Assembly: GCA_035578155.1 (NCBI GenBank)
Contig: JAPWDM010000050.1
Coordinates: 1,736,001 to 1,800,000 of the forward strand
Direction: 5' to 3'
Source of the DNA: Brachynemurus nebulosus
Lineage: Eukaryota > Arthropoda > Insecta > Neuroptera > Myrmeleontidae
Length of the DNA: 64,000 bases
A model generated the notes under the pieces. The model had not been told where the DNA came from. It was given only the letters and a program-made list of their open reading frames with translations, and ran no database searches. The position numbers were made by a program, and so were the translations under genes. Shown here piece after piece: positions 1 through 10,637 of this stretch (positions are counted from its first letter, which is position 1; the number at the start of each line of letters is the position of its first letter).

Positions 1-5
1 TATAG

Positions 6-122
6 AACGTTTTTATAAAATGTAATACTCCACTACCCTCATCTGGTCCTGTGGAAAGACTCTTTTCAATTGCAACTTTGATTACCCAAATCACACAAAA
101 ATTGTCTAATGAAATGTTTTAA
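6..122 (+). pseudogene. hAT transposase C-terminal remnant
   Basis: A short frame ending in TAA at 120-122 reads PSSGPVERLFS and then LSNEMF. This resembles the C-terminal dimerisation region of hAT-superfamily transposases, where an S-x-P-x-E-R-x-F-S core is followed by a leucine-rich end. Upstream the frame hits a stop at 3-5 and then the window edge, so only the last 38 or so residues are visible. It is probably a decayed element whose body lies outside the window. Confidence 0.7.
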
Positions 123-805
123 AAGCGAGTGGTTCTAAAATCAAATTTCAAACATGTTTAAAATTTAATATTTACATATTGTATTTTAATTATGCTTAAT
201 TTTATTGATTCTTATGTTATATACTCTTGTTGATGTTTTGTTTATTTTATTTTTTATTATTTTACCAAGTCTAAAAATAAATGTTAAATTCGGAGTAGGT
301 AAACTCGCTCCAAAATCCTTCAGTGGTACCCCGTTGATTTTTATTACCTATGTAAATTCGCTCCCTAAATGGTCAGCAAGGGTGGGTCATCTCTATAGGA
401 CATCACAACATATGTTTTTCTATGTATACACTGCAGTTCAAAAATATTGGAATCCTCTTGATAAAAAATAAAGCTTATACATTTTTGCGAAAGATATTTT
501 CTTGCTAATGTTTAATTTATTGATTTATCAAATTTAAAATTACTTTTATTAAGGAAAAGGTTTTTAATTGTTTTAACTATTCTAATAACTTCATTTTAAT
601 CATTTTTTATAATATTTTATAGAATATTTTAATTCTTTTTGTTTAATTATATGCAGTTTTTTGAACATTTTGTTAACCTATAATAATTTTATTTTTATTT
701 ATTTTCGTTTTTAAAGAAGAACAATTTTATTTTATTCCATTTTGTAAATATTTTTTAAAAAATTTTTCTTATTGCTGTTTTTCTAATACATTTTATTTTA
801 TTTTG
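123..805. other. AT-rich stretch, no gene seen
   Basis: Very AT-rich sequence between the hAT remnant and the hammerhead-like motif. An 88-codon open frame at 205-471 shows no recognisable domain and looks like chance. The right part may be the flank of the retroelement that carried the ribozyme-like motif. Confidence 0.5.
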
Positions 806-864
806 TTGATAAGGCCTGATGAGGGGGGTTTTTAAAAACCCCGAAACGTACGTCGCGTAAAATA
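806..864 (+). ncRNA. candidate type I hammerhead ribozyme
   Basis: The catalytic core is present in order: CTGATGA at 816-822, a GC stem II (GGGG at 823-826 or 825-828 with CCCC at 839-842, capped by a T/A run), GAAA at 843-846, then a minimal stem III (ACG, TA loop, CGT) leaving C854 as cleavage nucleotide. Stem I pairs weakly next to the core (GC/GC) and further out (ATTTTA near 795 with TAAAAT at 858-863). Short-stem-III hammerheads of this kind are known in the terminal repeats of Penelope-like retroelements. Activity is inferred, not shown. Confidence 0.62.
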
Positions 865-1440
865 TAAATCATTTTCAAACATTACGACTGGTGATTATTT
901 TTTCAAAATATCCTTTTCCTTAATATACGACATCATCAAAAATCCTTCATAAAATTACTTTTATGAAACAAATTTTAAATTATTAAAAAAAAAAATTTCC
1001 TAATTGGTTGTTTATTGTACCTACGTATATTGGTCTAATTTTCGAAATAAATAATGTCAGCTAACTAAAAAAAATTACATTTTTATGCTAATTTCATGAT
1101 TAGTTCTAAAAAGAAATTTCTATAAATATGGATTAAACATTAAAAATGGATGAAATAAGCCAAAAATTTCAATATAGTCAAGCAATTATTTCGCATTTAT
1201 TATTTTTATAAATATTACTATTGTATATCACTATTATAACGCACAGAAAGAAAAAAAATTAACAATAATACAAATTTAATAAGTATAGAATAAAAAAATA
1301 AAATATACAAAAACATAAAAATAATATAATTATAACATAGAATTTTTTAAAAGTAAATAAAGTACCAATAAAAAATTAATTTTCGTCATCAGAGAAACAT
1401 TTAATTTAAAAAAAGTTCATTATATTCTTTCGGATATCAA
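860..1440. other. AT-rich flank, no gene seen
   Basis: Low-complexity AT-rich sequence between the ribozyme-like motif and the Tc1-like transposase. I do not see the left terminal repeat expected for the transposon here, so that end may be missing or diverged. Confidence 0.4.
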
Positions 1441-1447
1441 TATTGAG

Positions 1448-2327
1448 GTGCTCGTTATACGGCGAACATACAAAAAACGTAGAGTGAGACCAAGAAAAAC
1501 GTCAAAGTATATTGACAGTATAATTGTTCGTTTGAGTCAAAAAAATCCTTTTGCTTCATCTTCCGAGATTAAGAAAGAATTAGAAGAAAATTACGCTGTA
1601 AGCATATCTGCGAGAACTGTGAGAAGACGTCTGAGAGAAAAAAATTTATTTGGATGCATTGCTCAAAAAAAGCCATACATTTCTGACAAAAATAGAAAAA
1701 AGAGATTAGAATTCGCAAAAAGATATGGTGATAAAGATGTTGCATTTTGGAAAAAAATTTTCTGGAGTGATGAAACCAAGGTAATTTTTTTTGGTTTCGG
1801 ATGGTAAAGTGTACGTTCGACGTCCACCGAAACAATCTTTAAATAAGTACACTATTAAAACAATTAAACATGGTGGTGGGAATTTGAAAGTGTGGGGTGC
1901 ATTTTCATGGTATGGACCTGGCTCTCTAGTGAAAATTAAGGGAATATTGGATCATAAGCAATACATCCACATATTAGAAAACCACATGGAACCATTTGCT
2001 GATGAAAATTTACCACTGACGTGGAAGTATATGCACGACAATGATCCAAAACATACATCTAAAGCAGTAAAACAGTGCTTTCTAAGAAAGAAAATCCAGT
2101 TAATTGATTGGCCACCTCAAAGTCCAAACCTAAACTTAATTGAAAACTTGTGGAAGGAGGTTAAGACAGAAATTGCCAAAGAAAAACCCTCAAATTTGAA
2201 GCATTTATGGAAAATGTTAAAAAGAAAATGGAAAAATATTCCTGTTGAGCGGTGTCGGTTAGTTGAGTCACTCCCTGCGAGATGTTCGGCTGTAATACGA
2301 TCGAAAGTGTATCCGACAAAATATTAA
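1448..2327 (+). pseudogene. Tc1-like (DD34E) transposase, frameshifted
   Basis: This is a Tc1/mariner-superfamily transposase that would cut and paste its own DNA. The first frame (1448-1807) holds a helix-turn-helix region (S-A-R-T-V-R-R-R-L) and the first catalytic Asp in WSDETK. The second (about 1791-2327) holds HDNDPKHTS and NLIENLW; the spacing from the Asp of HDN to the Glu of IEN is 34 residues, the Tc1 class. The frames are offset by one base at a T run near 1785-1794, so no full protein can be made. The frame opens at a GTG directly after an in-frame TGA, so the N-terminus is also missing. Downstream AT-rich sequence to about 2420 may include the right terminal repeat. Confidence 0.9.
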
Positions 2328-2429
2328 ACTTGAAGAAGATGAGCGATGTTAAAAATTAAACTGTATTATGTTGATAAAATAATTTTAATTACTTTTATAT
2401 TAAGTTGTCTTATTTTTGTGACCAACTTT

Positions 2430-3100
2430 TTTTTTAATTAAATCCCTCGAACAAGTTATTTTACTCGCGCGCAAACATGCACACCTACAACAGTTTGCAC
2501 ACAATCTTGTTCGTGATAATGTCGGTAAATACTTCAAAAGACATTTTTGTTGCAGCAAATTGTTGCAAACTTTATTATTATTATTAATTTTTATTATAAA
2601 ATTACCATTACCGTAAACAGGCAGTAGAAGAAACTTATTTTGTACAGAAATTCGAAATATCTGATTTAAAAGTAATTTGACCCAGAGTTAAAATAATTTT
2701 AAGAAGATAATAATTCCTTAAAAAAAGGAAAAAAATGCGTTTACATTTTCTAACCTATTTTAAATAGCTATTTTTAATTTTTTTTATATTTCTCATTTTC
2801 TGTTTTAATAATAACCAACAAAAACATTTTTCATATTCCATTTTCAGTATGTTTAGCAAAATCGTCTTCCCTTTTACCATTTTCCTTTTTCTATTTGAAA
2901 TGGATTTTATAACGTATTTTGCTCAACGCTGTTTGCAACAAATTTACAAAGTAAAAATGATTCTGAAAACTTAAAAGACAATGAGGTTTGGTTGCTGCAA
3001 TTTTTACATTTTCTAAGTCCATCGCGGATTTAATTAAAATTCGAAAATTCTTCAAGCATAACCAAACATATAAATGCTGAAGATAAATTGATGCACGCCA
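2430..3100. repeat. AT-rich, decayed repeat debris
   Basis: No gene. Around 2690-2890 there are iterated CATTTT and ATTTTAAATA motifs that resemble the repeat at 30780-31550, suggesting decayed copies of one family. I see no clean ends. Confidence 0.4.
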
Positions 3101-3124
3101 CACAATGTGCATTTTGTTCGCACT

Positions 3125-3189
3125 GCGCAGCGCGATGGTCTAGACGCACTACGATTGGAGGGACCCGAGTTCGATTCCCGCGTCGTCGA
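3125..3189 (+). repeat. tRNA-like unit, probable SINE head
   Basis: An A-box-like TGGTCTAGACG at 3136-3146 and a near-consensus B box (GAGTTCGATTCCC, 3167-3179) lie at tRNA-like spacing, followed by a run of T from about 3200. The 5' and 3' arms do not form a clean acceptor stem and no standard anticodon arm is visible. A tRNA-derived SINE head or tRNA pseudogene fits better than a working tRNA gene. Confidence 0.6.
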
Positions 3190-3229
3190 AAACTTACTTA
3201 TTTTTTTTTTAATTTTCACAATGTAGTTC

Positions 3230-3660
3230 TTTTTTGTTTTAAATTTATATCGATAAGAATCGAGAAACGTCCAAGAAGAACAACAAGACGATACGTCGTC
3301 ATCCGATTTCGACTATATAAAAAGTAGCGATCATCAATGAAGAATCAATTTTCGAGCAGTTAGTTCTGAAAATTGTCGTGGAGATCAGTCCGATAGTTGG
3401 AAATAGTCAGTAGTTATCAGCAGCTTTGGAAAGCGAAGCGGGTAGTAATCAGTCGAGTGAAACAATCAACCAGTTAGAAACAATCGACAGTGGAACAACC
3501 AGTAAACATAATCGTCTAAAGTAGGACTCACATTGCATATACCTAATAATTTTTCTGTTTGCTTGTGAACTTTGGAATACTTTCAAATAAATTAATTGTT
3601 GACCGTATTTTATTTTTTTACTCTTTATAAAGTGTTGGATACGCACGACAGAGTCCTGAA
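3230..3660 (+). repeat. possible solo LTR
   Basis: The block has LTR-like promoter order: a TATA box (CTATATAAAA near 3312), a candidate start in a CAGT-rich segment about 30-50 bases later, a long AG-rich leader without long frames, then AATAAA at about 3586 and a T-rich end. No retrotransposon coding sequence or second LTR is visible. The exact TG...CA ends could not be fixed. It could instead be another promoter-bearing repeat. Confidence 0.35.
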
Positions 3661-3788
3661 ATCAGGAATGGAGTACCACAACAAGCTTTCTGTTAAAACT
3701 TTCAAATTATTTTGCCACATTACAAATAAAGTTTTAAATTTACGATTATCACCGTCATAATCACACTATAGAAATGCTTGTATGATTT

Positions 3789-4003
3789 TTATCGAATTAT
3801 AAGAGAATATTCTCGCGCAGCTTGCAATGCAAGTGATACTTGTAATGGAGTTGTTGAAAATATTTTTATCGGTAAATTCCACACCATTGTTTCAATAGGT
3901 ACTTCACTTGGTCCCTGCCATCCACACTGATCCAGACTAGGTTGAATTAAACCTTTGCTTGTACTTGTTACAAACTCAAAATGTAACTTCCATTGTAAGG
4001 ATA
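3789..4003 (-). CDS. RGP1: RGP1 coding exon 3 and stop
   Basis: Acceptor TTTCAG precedes TATCCTTACAATGG at 4003 downward. The frame reads SLQWKLHFEFVTS, then CGWQGPSEVPIETMVWNLPIKI, the well-conserved C-terminal block of RGP1, and stops at TAA (3791-3789). It is small and split from exon 2 by 5.6 kb, so it is easy to miss. Confidence 0.93.
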
Positions 4004-7000
4004 CTGAAAAGAAACAAAAAACAATTTATAAATTTAACGAAAATTATAAAAAGGACAATAGGCAAAATTGTCCCCCCCCAGCACCCACTGGTGAGATATG
4101 TATTTTATGAAAGCCCCTTCCTAGTAGGTCACAAATACACCCATCTTAGGTATGGGAAATCTGGCCTTGAAAAGTTCTGACGTGCAGTAGGTTTTGCATA
4201 CTCCACGTGGCCATTTCTTAAAGAAACGATGTGTGTTGGCCTGCAGCGGGCATTAGAGTCCCCTTCGGCAGGGTGCGTTTCGGACTACCTTCTTTTGGCA
4301 ATCTACCAAGGGGTCTGCCAGAAATCGCCACCGATAGGGCTCCCAAACTTCAGATACTCCCAATATACAGGTTTGAAGCCACTTCTGCCGTAAGTCACGT
4401 GAAAAAACGAGGTTAGGCCACTTGCCAGAAAAGAAGTTTTACACAGTGATAGTTCGGCCCACGACATGTCTCATAACCCATTTGTATCTATACAGAGTAT
4501 CCCGTTTGGCTATGGCCACGTGCAGACTTTTTGTACATTTGACGCCCTATAACTTTTGAAGGCCAGGTTCTCCATGAACTTGCCCATTGACAAAGTTGAA
4601 CTACTTGACCAGGGCTATCGATTGGTACCGGTCTCAACCTTGAGTGCTAGGAGGCAGCTCCCCATATACTTTTGCCCATTGTCCTTTACTATAATTTTAC
4701 TTTTCTGTCTATGACTAATTCTTATTAATATTACAAATGTGAAAGAGATTCTCAGTTTGTTTGTCTTACATTCACGCCTCAACAATTTAACTCAGGGGTG
4801 GCCAACCCAAATGATCTTGCGGGCCACTTTAAAAACGCATCATAACTCCGCGGGCCGCATATAAGATTGTGTTCCCATATTAAATTTAGACCCACTATTT
4901 GTAATGTATTTTTTTTAATGCATTGGTTTTCATTACCTTGGTCATTATAAAATAAATATATTTTGTATAAGTGTGATAAATCTCGCGGGCCGCGGGTTGG
5001 CCACCCCTGGTTTAATTAATCAATTTAAAACTTTGCAGAGAGTTTGGGAAACAGAGATGGTTATAGGCTACTTTTTACCCCACGAAAACATTCGATTTCA
5101 ATGGGAAAATTCCCCAAAGAAATAGCAACTCTCAGATGTAACACGATGTAATTATACTCTCTGCGTATTAACAAGATGTCATAATTTCAAAGACCACGCG
5201 TGCAAAACCGCGAGTAAATGCTAATGATATCGACGGCAGCAACAAATAAACGGCTATCTGAAAAATCTTTTTTTTTGGAACTCAAAATTTATCCACACCT
5301 ACTTCGTTACTTTGTGAAAAATAGGTGTAGTTAACTTTATATATGCGAGACAAACTTTATATATGGAAAGTAAACAGTTGAACCCTACCAGATTTTGCTT
5401 AAATAATACTGAGATCCTAAAAAATGAAAGCTCTATAGAATGGATAGATCTTGACCAAATTTTGCTCAAACATTACCGAGGTCATGAAATAAACGAATGT
5501 GAAGTTGAAATGACCTCCTAGGGTGCTGGGGACCCAAAAATAGTCTAAAAAAGACGGCGAATCTTAACTAAATTTTACTTAAACATTGATATTCTTAAAA
5601 AAATTAAGTGAGATTAAAATTATTGCCTAGGATTCTGAAGTAATACAAGACGCAATAAATTAATGGCTGGACGAATTAATGCAGGTTCAGAAATATTCGC
5701 CAAAACACTCGGACTTCAAAAAAGGTTCGAAATTCAAATGCTTCTAAAGTTATCAATATGGGTATCTACGGAAAGGTCTCAAGGCATGAAAATTAAATAC
5801 AGTAGAAACTCGACAATTCATCATGCGCGGGGCCGGAGGGGTGATAAATTACAGAAATAGACGAATTATGGAATATGTCTGAAAATGAATAATAAAAAAA
5901 AAATTAATTAAATATTTTTACTTATTTAAAGAAAGATATCCCTTTATTTTGAGTAATTCGTTGTTTAATGGAATTTTTACAACTAAGTGCGATACACTTT
6001 AATTTTTTTCTATTTAAATTTCAAAAGTTAAGTAGAAAACCAACTACACTACGTACATTTTTTTTAGCAGCGACGAATTGTTATAGAATATGATGAGTTA
6101 CAGAGTGATGAAATATCGAGTTTCCACTGTACACTATAAATATGAATATATCTATTTTAAGATCATTGAACGAGCGGAACGGAACACTAGAAGAAACTGA
6201 TTTTATAAAGAAATTTAGAATATCTAATTTAAATGTAAAGTGTGTTCAAAATTAACCCCCAGCACTATCTAATAGGATTAAGATTAAACAGTTGGATTTT
6301 GACAATATTTTATGAAAATTAAATATGCTATAGAAATATGAATATAGTTAATTTAGGGTTATTAAGCGAGAATTATGCTCAGAATTTTAGAATATCAAAT
6401 TTGAATGAACCTGGGGGTCAGAATTGTCCGTGAAGGCCATCAAATAAGCCCCAAATTAACTGTGATATTAAAATTGTCCCCTACGGTCTTGGTGCCCCAA
6501 GCAAGGCTTAAAATGGAAATACTCCGAAAACTACCTATTGATACGGGTATCTAAGTATATAAAGGTGCGGAAATTAGCCATGCTATTGAAATATGAAGAT
6601 TGTTACTTTAGAGTCGTTTGACGAGCGTAGTCAGGCATTATAAATAATTGATGTACAGAATTTCCGAATATCTAATTTAAAATTGATCTAATCATTTGAC
6701 CAATAATTAAGATAATTTTACGTGGGTGAAACCACGGGCCACAGCTAGTAAATTTATAAACATCAAAAATAATTTAATTTACAAAAATTTGGAGTAAAAT
6801 AATTAGTTTACGATAATTAGTTTACGATAGCCATGAAAATGATTTAAAAAATATTTTAAAAACAAATAATGCGACATTATGAAAGCATTTAAATTTAAAT
6901 TAACTACTACATATAAGAAACATTCAGAAAATGTCCTTTTCATGACAAATAATAGTCGATAGGAAAATGTTGAGAAATGTTTAACGATCTTATTACTAAA

Positions 7001-10000
7001 GTAAATTTCATATGTTTTATTGTATTGTCTACACCTGGTTCTATAATAGTTGTTAGTGTCTTATAATTTAATAGTAAATTAAATTTGTTTGGCGTACGCT
7101 ATAACGATTCATAAAAGTCAAGGCTTAAGTCTGGATAGTGCCCTTTTAGACATTGGTTCATCAGTATTCGCATGTAGTCATGCATATGTTGCATTATCCC
7201 GAGTAAAGCATCTCCAAGGTGTTCACTTAATAAATTTTGACCCGAATCAGATTAAAGCACAACAAAGTGCAATAGCAAAGTACAATAGGCTTAGATCTTT
7301 GTATCGAATAGATCTAAACAAAATTGTCCTTAAAAAGAACAAAATTTAAAAAATTCCGGACAGAGAGAGGGTTTTGGGACCAAATTAATGTTATCGCTGT
7401 TCAAATACCAAATGAATCCTAATATAATAAAAGATCCGCTCAAAAAAGTAAAAATGGAACAAAATCAGACTGTAAAGCGAAAAAAAAAGAAATAAGCACT
7501 ACTTCCTACTATCCTACTATTTAAATTGAACCAGTTTGTATTAAACTACATTTCCTACAAAAAGTCGTGAAATTCCACCAAAAACATAAATGTGAAAAAT
7601 GGGCAAGTTCTTATTATATTGTGTTAGCCTGAAAAAGAATTGAAATCAAAATAAACTGTCAAGTTCCAAACACATTTTATTAATATTTTTCTTTATGGAA
7701 CGGCTTTTTTTATGGAACCCTAATAACAAATTTTGGAGTTTTTGATTTTCTCCGAGATAGTTACAGTCAAAGGGGAAATATAGACGACAATTGTCGCCAC
7801 TGAAACGTTAGTATTGAATTTATAGAGTCGGTTACGGCGGTAGAACACCTCGATATCCAGCCTGGTTCCAGAGCACCAGGTCTTCCAGTGAAATCTCTAA
7901 GGCAGATGCGTAGGTCGATAGTCGACAGATGTCACACGTAGTATTAAAATACAAGAATTTTTCTGTTACTAAATATCAATCGACAAATCTAGCAATTTTA
8001 TCATAACAGGAGATACACGATACCCGAAATTCTAGATAGAATAAACTTTGTTGTTTTTTGAGACATTCAAAATTTTAAAATTGCCTCCGGAAGAATATCG
8101 TTTGTATTCACATTTACCTCTTTCCATTTGTACCTCAGAATGTTCGGAGATACAAGGTACTCAAAATTCTAGATAGAGTGAATTCTGAATTGAGTAAAGT
8201 GCATAATCTACAAATAGAATTACAGTACAAATAGTTTTTAAAAAATTGAAGTAAAAAAAAAAATGTTTTTTAAGAAAAAACTTTTATTTAAAAATGTACT
8301 AAAAAAAATAACTTTTGAGTGAAGTTTAAAGCAATATGCAACATAATTTATAAAAGCTTGAGGCGTTATCATTAACTATTTCTGTTTTGGATATAAGAGT
8401 AGCTATTTTACTTTTCTTACCAAACTTAATTAAACGCCTCAAGCTTTTATAAATTATGTTGCATATTGCTTCAAACTTCACTCAAAAGTTATTTTTTTTT
8501 TTTAGCCCATTTTTAAATAAAAGCTTTTTCTTAAAAAACATTTTTTTACTTTAAATTATTTTCTACTTTTTAGTCTGATTACAATTAATTTAAAAAACGC
8601 CGTGAGCAGCGGAGCCCCATCACGGAAGTCGAATTTTTCCTTTCATCTTCGGTATTGAATGTCTACAAGCGAAATGTAATTGAAAGTCCACAAGCGATTT
8701 GTCATTTTGGTGGTTTCAAAACTGATGATGAGTGTCCGGTTGATCGAGGCTTTAAAAAAAGGTTTTAAGTTTTTAAGAGCTGAATCTCAGTAAATTTCAA
8801 TTTTGTGCCGATAGCAGTTAGCAGGGAAAAAGCCAACACAATTTCTGATTTTGACAGATTTTTATACTAATCGATTATTTTTTTCTTATAATCGATTTTT
8901 AATAATCGATTCTCTAAATAATAGCAATCGATTTTTAATAAATCGATTATATAAATTACACTCTATTATTTCCTTATTATTTAAGTTGAAAGCTGAAAGA
9001 AAAACTTGGTTTGTTTTTTAGTTTTAAAACCAGAAGGTTGTCATTTTGGTTATTTTAACTAATCTTCATTCTAAATATGTAACTGTTAATATTAATCTGG
9101 TAGTTTTATTATTATAGTTATAGAGAAGTACGGAATTTTTTGAATAGAATTTAAAAAAATCGAATTTTTCGCAAAAATCGATTATTTCTTCTAAAATCGA
9201 TTTTTATTAAAAAAAATAAAAATCGATTTTTTTCACTCCATGTCACATCCCTAATTTGTTGACGCTTTAAGGTACATACAAAATCAAGTGCAGTACAAAC
9301 AATTACAAATAAAGTAAGTCGTGAATCAGGTTCACACCGGTATGAAAAAAAAAGGAGCTAGACATAAGATATCTCAAAAAATCTTTTCTTTTTATTTCAT
9401 TTAAAAAGTAATAAGTAAAAATCCGGGATAAAAATTAATGTGTGTCCTTTTTAATCCCTTCTGTTAATAATATACAAAGTTTGGAATCAATGTCCGTTTT
9501 TTTAATAGTCAACTGTTGTAATTTAATACATTTTCCCTCGGGATTGAATTACTTTCCCGAACTAAAAAGTAGCCTATAACCCCGCTATAAAAGCTGCTAT
9601 TTTTTTTGCTGTTGTTTTAGTTAGTACTTACCCAATGGTGTGGTGAAAGCTGGCGTAATATGTAATGGAACTGGCAAAATCAACTGTGAATATTTTAGTC
9701 CTAAACAAACTTCGTGATGTTTATTAAATGTTACAATTCTCGAACGTTTTAACGGTTCTTGACTTTTATTTTCAATTGTTGTAATCTCTTCACACTGTAA
9801 TGATACAGACAACTGTACACATGTCACTGTGGCCACGGAGAAATCAAATGTTCCAACAATATCTTCACCCAGTTTATAAGCATTTTTAAACAAACAAAAC
9901 CGTCCAACTTTGCCTCTAGTATTTGAAATCATATAAAAATTTGGCGATCTGCGAGCCGTAATATTTTGTAATCCCTGTAATGCTAATTCCAAAGGAGTCT

Positions 10001-10637
10001 CTGTAGGCTTCGTATCCAGAAATGGATTGGTTGGTGTGAGTTCTTCAGTTGTATCATTACATAAACCAGCCGCATCCGTAAGGCCTGATATACTTAATGG
10101 CAAAATTTTCAATGGAATTCTTAGTAGTTTTATTGGATTGTTTACGCGTTGTGTTCCAATTGTAATTTTATATGAATATTTTACCGCCTGTCCTCTGTAA
10201 GATGGAGGACTATCACCAGGTAATGTTTCTTGATATAAAACTAAAATTAAAGTATTGCTCGTACATAAACAAAACATATACGATAACAACAACTTACATG
10301 ACTTTGTTTCTCCCGGCGACAATCTGAGATCACAGAACAGTATTACTGGTTTTGTTGCTACCTCGATGTATCCAAATTCATCATATGGTGTCAACGATGT
10401 TTCTTTATTGGTTTTAAATTTCATAGTTGTGGGTTGATATTTCGCTATTTTTCCATCTGTGGTACGAAGGCAATCAATTTGGGCCGAAGCCCAAGCTAGA
10501 CTTTCGAAAATGTCATTATTACTTTGAGAAGTTTGATATTCAGGTATTGGTGGGTTACTAAAAGTAATATAACATTCTACAGTTTCCCCAATTAAAAACA
10601 CCGATCCGCGGATTAGTTTTACTTTAACCTCGATCAT
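3789..10637 (-). CDS. RGP1: RGP1, RAB6A-GEF complex partner protein 2
   Basis: RGP1 partners with RIC1 to form the guanine-nucleotide exchange factor for Rab6 at the Golgi. Coding exons in transcript order are 10298-10637, 9632-10240 and 3789-4003 (complement); together they give 388 codons including stop, close to the human length of about 391 residues. The start is placed at 10637 (MIEVKVKL), as in other RGP1 proteins; an ATG six codons upstream is also in frame. Recognisable blocks are ESLAWASAQIDC, ILFCDLRLSPGETKS, PSYRGQAVKYSYK, RGKVGRFCLFKNAYKLGEDI and, in the last exon, LHFEFV. All splice junctions are GT-AG and in phase. The fold is arrestin-like in this family. The 5.6-kb last intron is full of mobile-element debris. 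No promoter motif was identified upstream. Confidence 0.95.
4051..4685. mobile_element. 635-bp terminal-inverted-repeat element
   Basis: Left end AAGGACAATAGGCAAAA (4051-4067) matches the reverse complement of the right end TTTTGCCCATTGTCCTT (4669-4685) at 16 of 17 positions. The interior is more GC-rich than its surroundings. A 61-codon frame at 4231-4416 shows no known domain. Non-autonomous DNA element inside RGP1 intron 2; superfamily unclear. Confidence 0.6.
4793..5009. mobile_element. hAT-type MITE, 217 bp
   Basis: Ends CAGGGGTGGCCAAC and GTTGGCCACCCCTG are perfect inverted repeats with the CAGGG start typical of hAT elements. Flanking 8-mers ATTTAACT (4785-4792) and GTTTAATT (5010-5017) look like a decayed 8-bp target duplication. 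No coding capacity. Confidence 0.85.
5018..5797. other. RGP1 intron sequence, nothing recognised
   Basis: Between two MITEs. A 65-codon frame at 5663-5860 runs into the next element and shows no domain. No RNA gene seen. Confidence 0.4.
5800..6129. mobile_element. pogo/Tigger-like MITE, 330 bp
   Basis: Left end CAGTAGAAACTCGAC and right end GAGTTTCCACTG form inverted repeats and are flanked by TA on both sides (5798-5799, 6130-6131), as expected for Tc1/mariner-type insertion. The CAGTNGAAACTCG start resembles pogo/Tigger ends. Non-coding. Confidence 0.72.
6130..6748 (+). mobile_element. Helitron-like 3' end
   Basis: Sequence around 6590-6748 ends in a short hairpin (CGTGG/CCACG, 6721-6736) followed about nine bases later by CTAG (6745-6748). 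This is the usual 3' signature of Helitrons. Related tails with GTGAAAC and CGGGCCA motifs occur near 22640 and 55170. The 5' TC end was not located. Confidence 0.55.
7083..7349 (+). pseudogene. PIF1-family helicase C-terminal fragment
   Basis: The frame reads AYAITIHKSQGLSLDSALLDIG and AYVALSRVKHLQGVHLINFD, the last helicase motifs of PIF1-like DNA helicases. Such genes are carried by Helitrons and some other mobile elements. It lacks the nucleotide-binding N-terminal half, has an in-frame TAA at 7080-7082 and no ATG, and lies in an intron of RGP1 on the opposite strand. A dead fragment, probably from the same kind of element as the Helitron-like end just upstream. Confidence 0.85.
7350..8239. 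other. RGP1 intron, no gene seen
   Basis: A moderately GC-rich island near 7740-7930 stands out from the AT-rich surroundings but gives no long frame or recognisable end repeats. The rest is AT-rich. Confidence 0.4.
8240..8566. repeat. long inverted repeat, foldback
   Basis: Arms about 8240-8370 and 8428-8566 are nearly perfect reverse complements (core AAAGCTTGAGGCG against CGCCTCAAGCTTT) around a loop of about 55 bases. No coding. A MITE-like foldback in RGP1 intron 2. Confidence 0.85.
8567..9631. repeat. ATCGAT-rich repeat and intron remainder
   Basis: From about 8860 to 9255 there are many copies of AATCGATT and its variants, like the interior of the hAT element at 29060-29778. The right edge CATGTCACATCCCTA looks like an element end, but no matching left end or target duplication was found. 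Otherwise featureless intron. Confidence 0.45.
9632..10240 (-). CDS. RGP1: RGP1 coding exon 2
   Basis: Begins after the acceptor TTTTAG (intron low end 10241) and encodes YQETLPGDSPPSYRGQ through PLHITPAFTTPL. It ends at the donor GTAAGTAC (9631 downward) with one base of the next codon. The third coding exon supplies the other two. Confidence 0.92.
10241..10297 (-). other. RGP1: 57-bp in-frame mini-intron of RGP1
   Basis: Starts GTAAGTTGTTG and ends TTTTAG on the minus strand. Its length is 19 codons and it holds no stop in the reading frame, so unspliced message would insert 19 residues after LSPGETKS. RGP1 proteins have no counterpart to that segment, which is why I call it an intron. Confidence 0.85.
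10298..10637 (-). CDS. RGP1: RGP1 coding exon 1
   Basis: First coding exon, ATG at 10637-10635, ending after the first base of a codon at the donor GTAAGT (10297 downward). It encodes the conserved N-terminus through LSPGETKS. Joining it to the next exon removes a segment with no counterpart in RGP1 proteins. Confidence 0.9.

Noticed and set aside
205..471. 88-codon open frame at the left edge
   Set aside because: No domain, AT-rich composition, and surrounded by transposon debris; likely chance.
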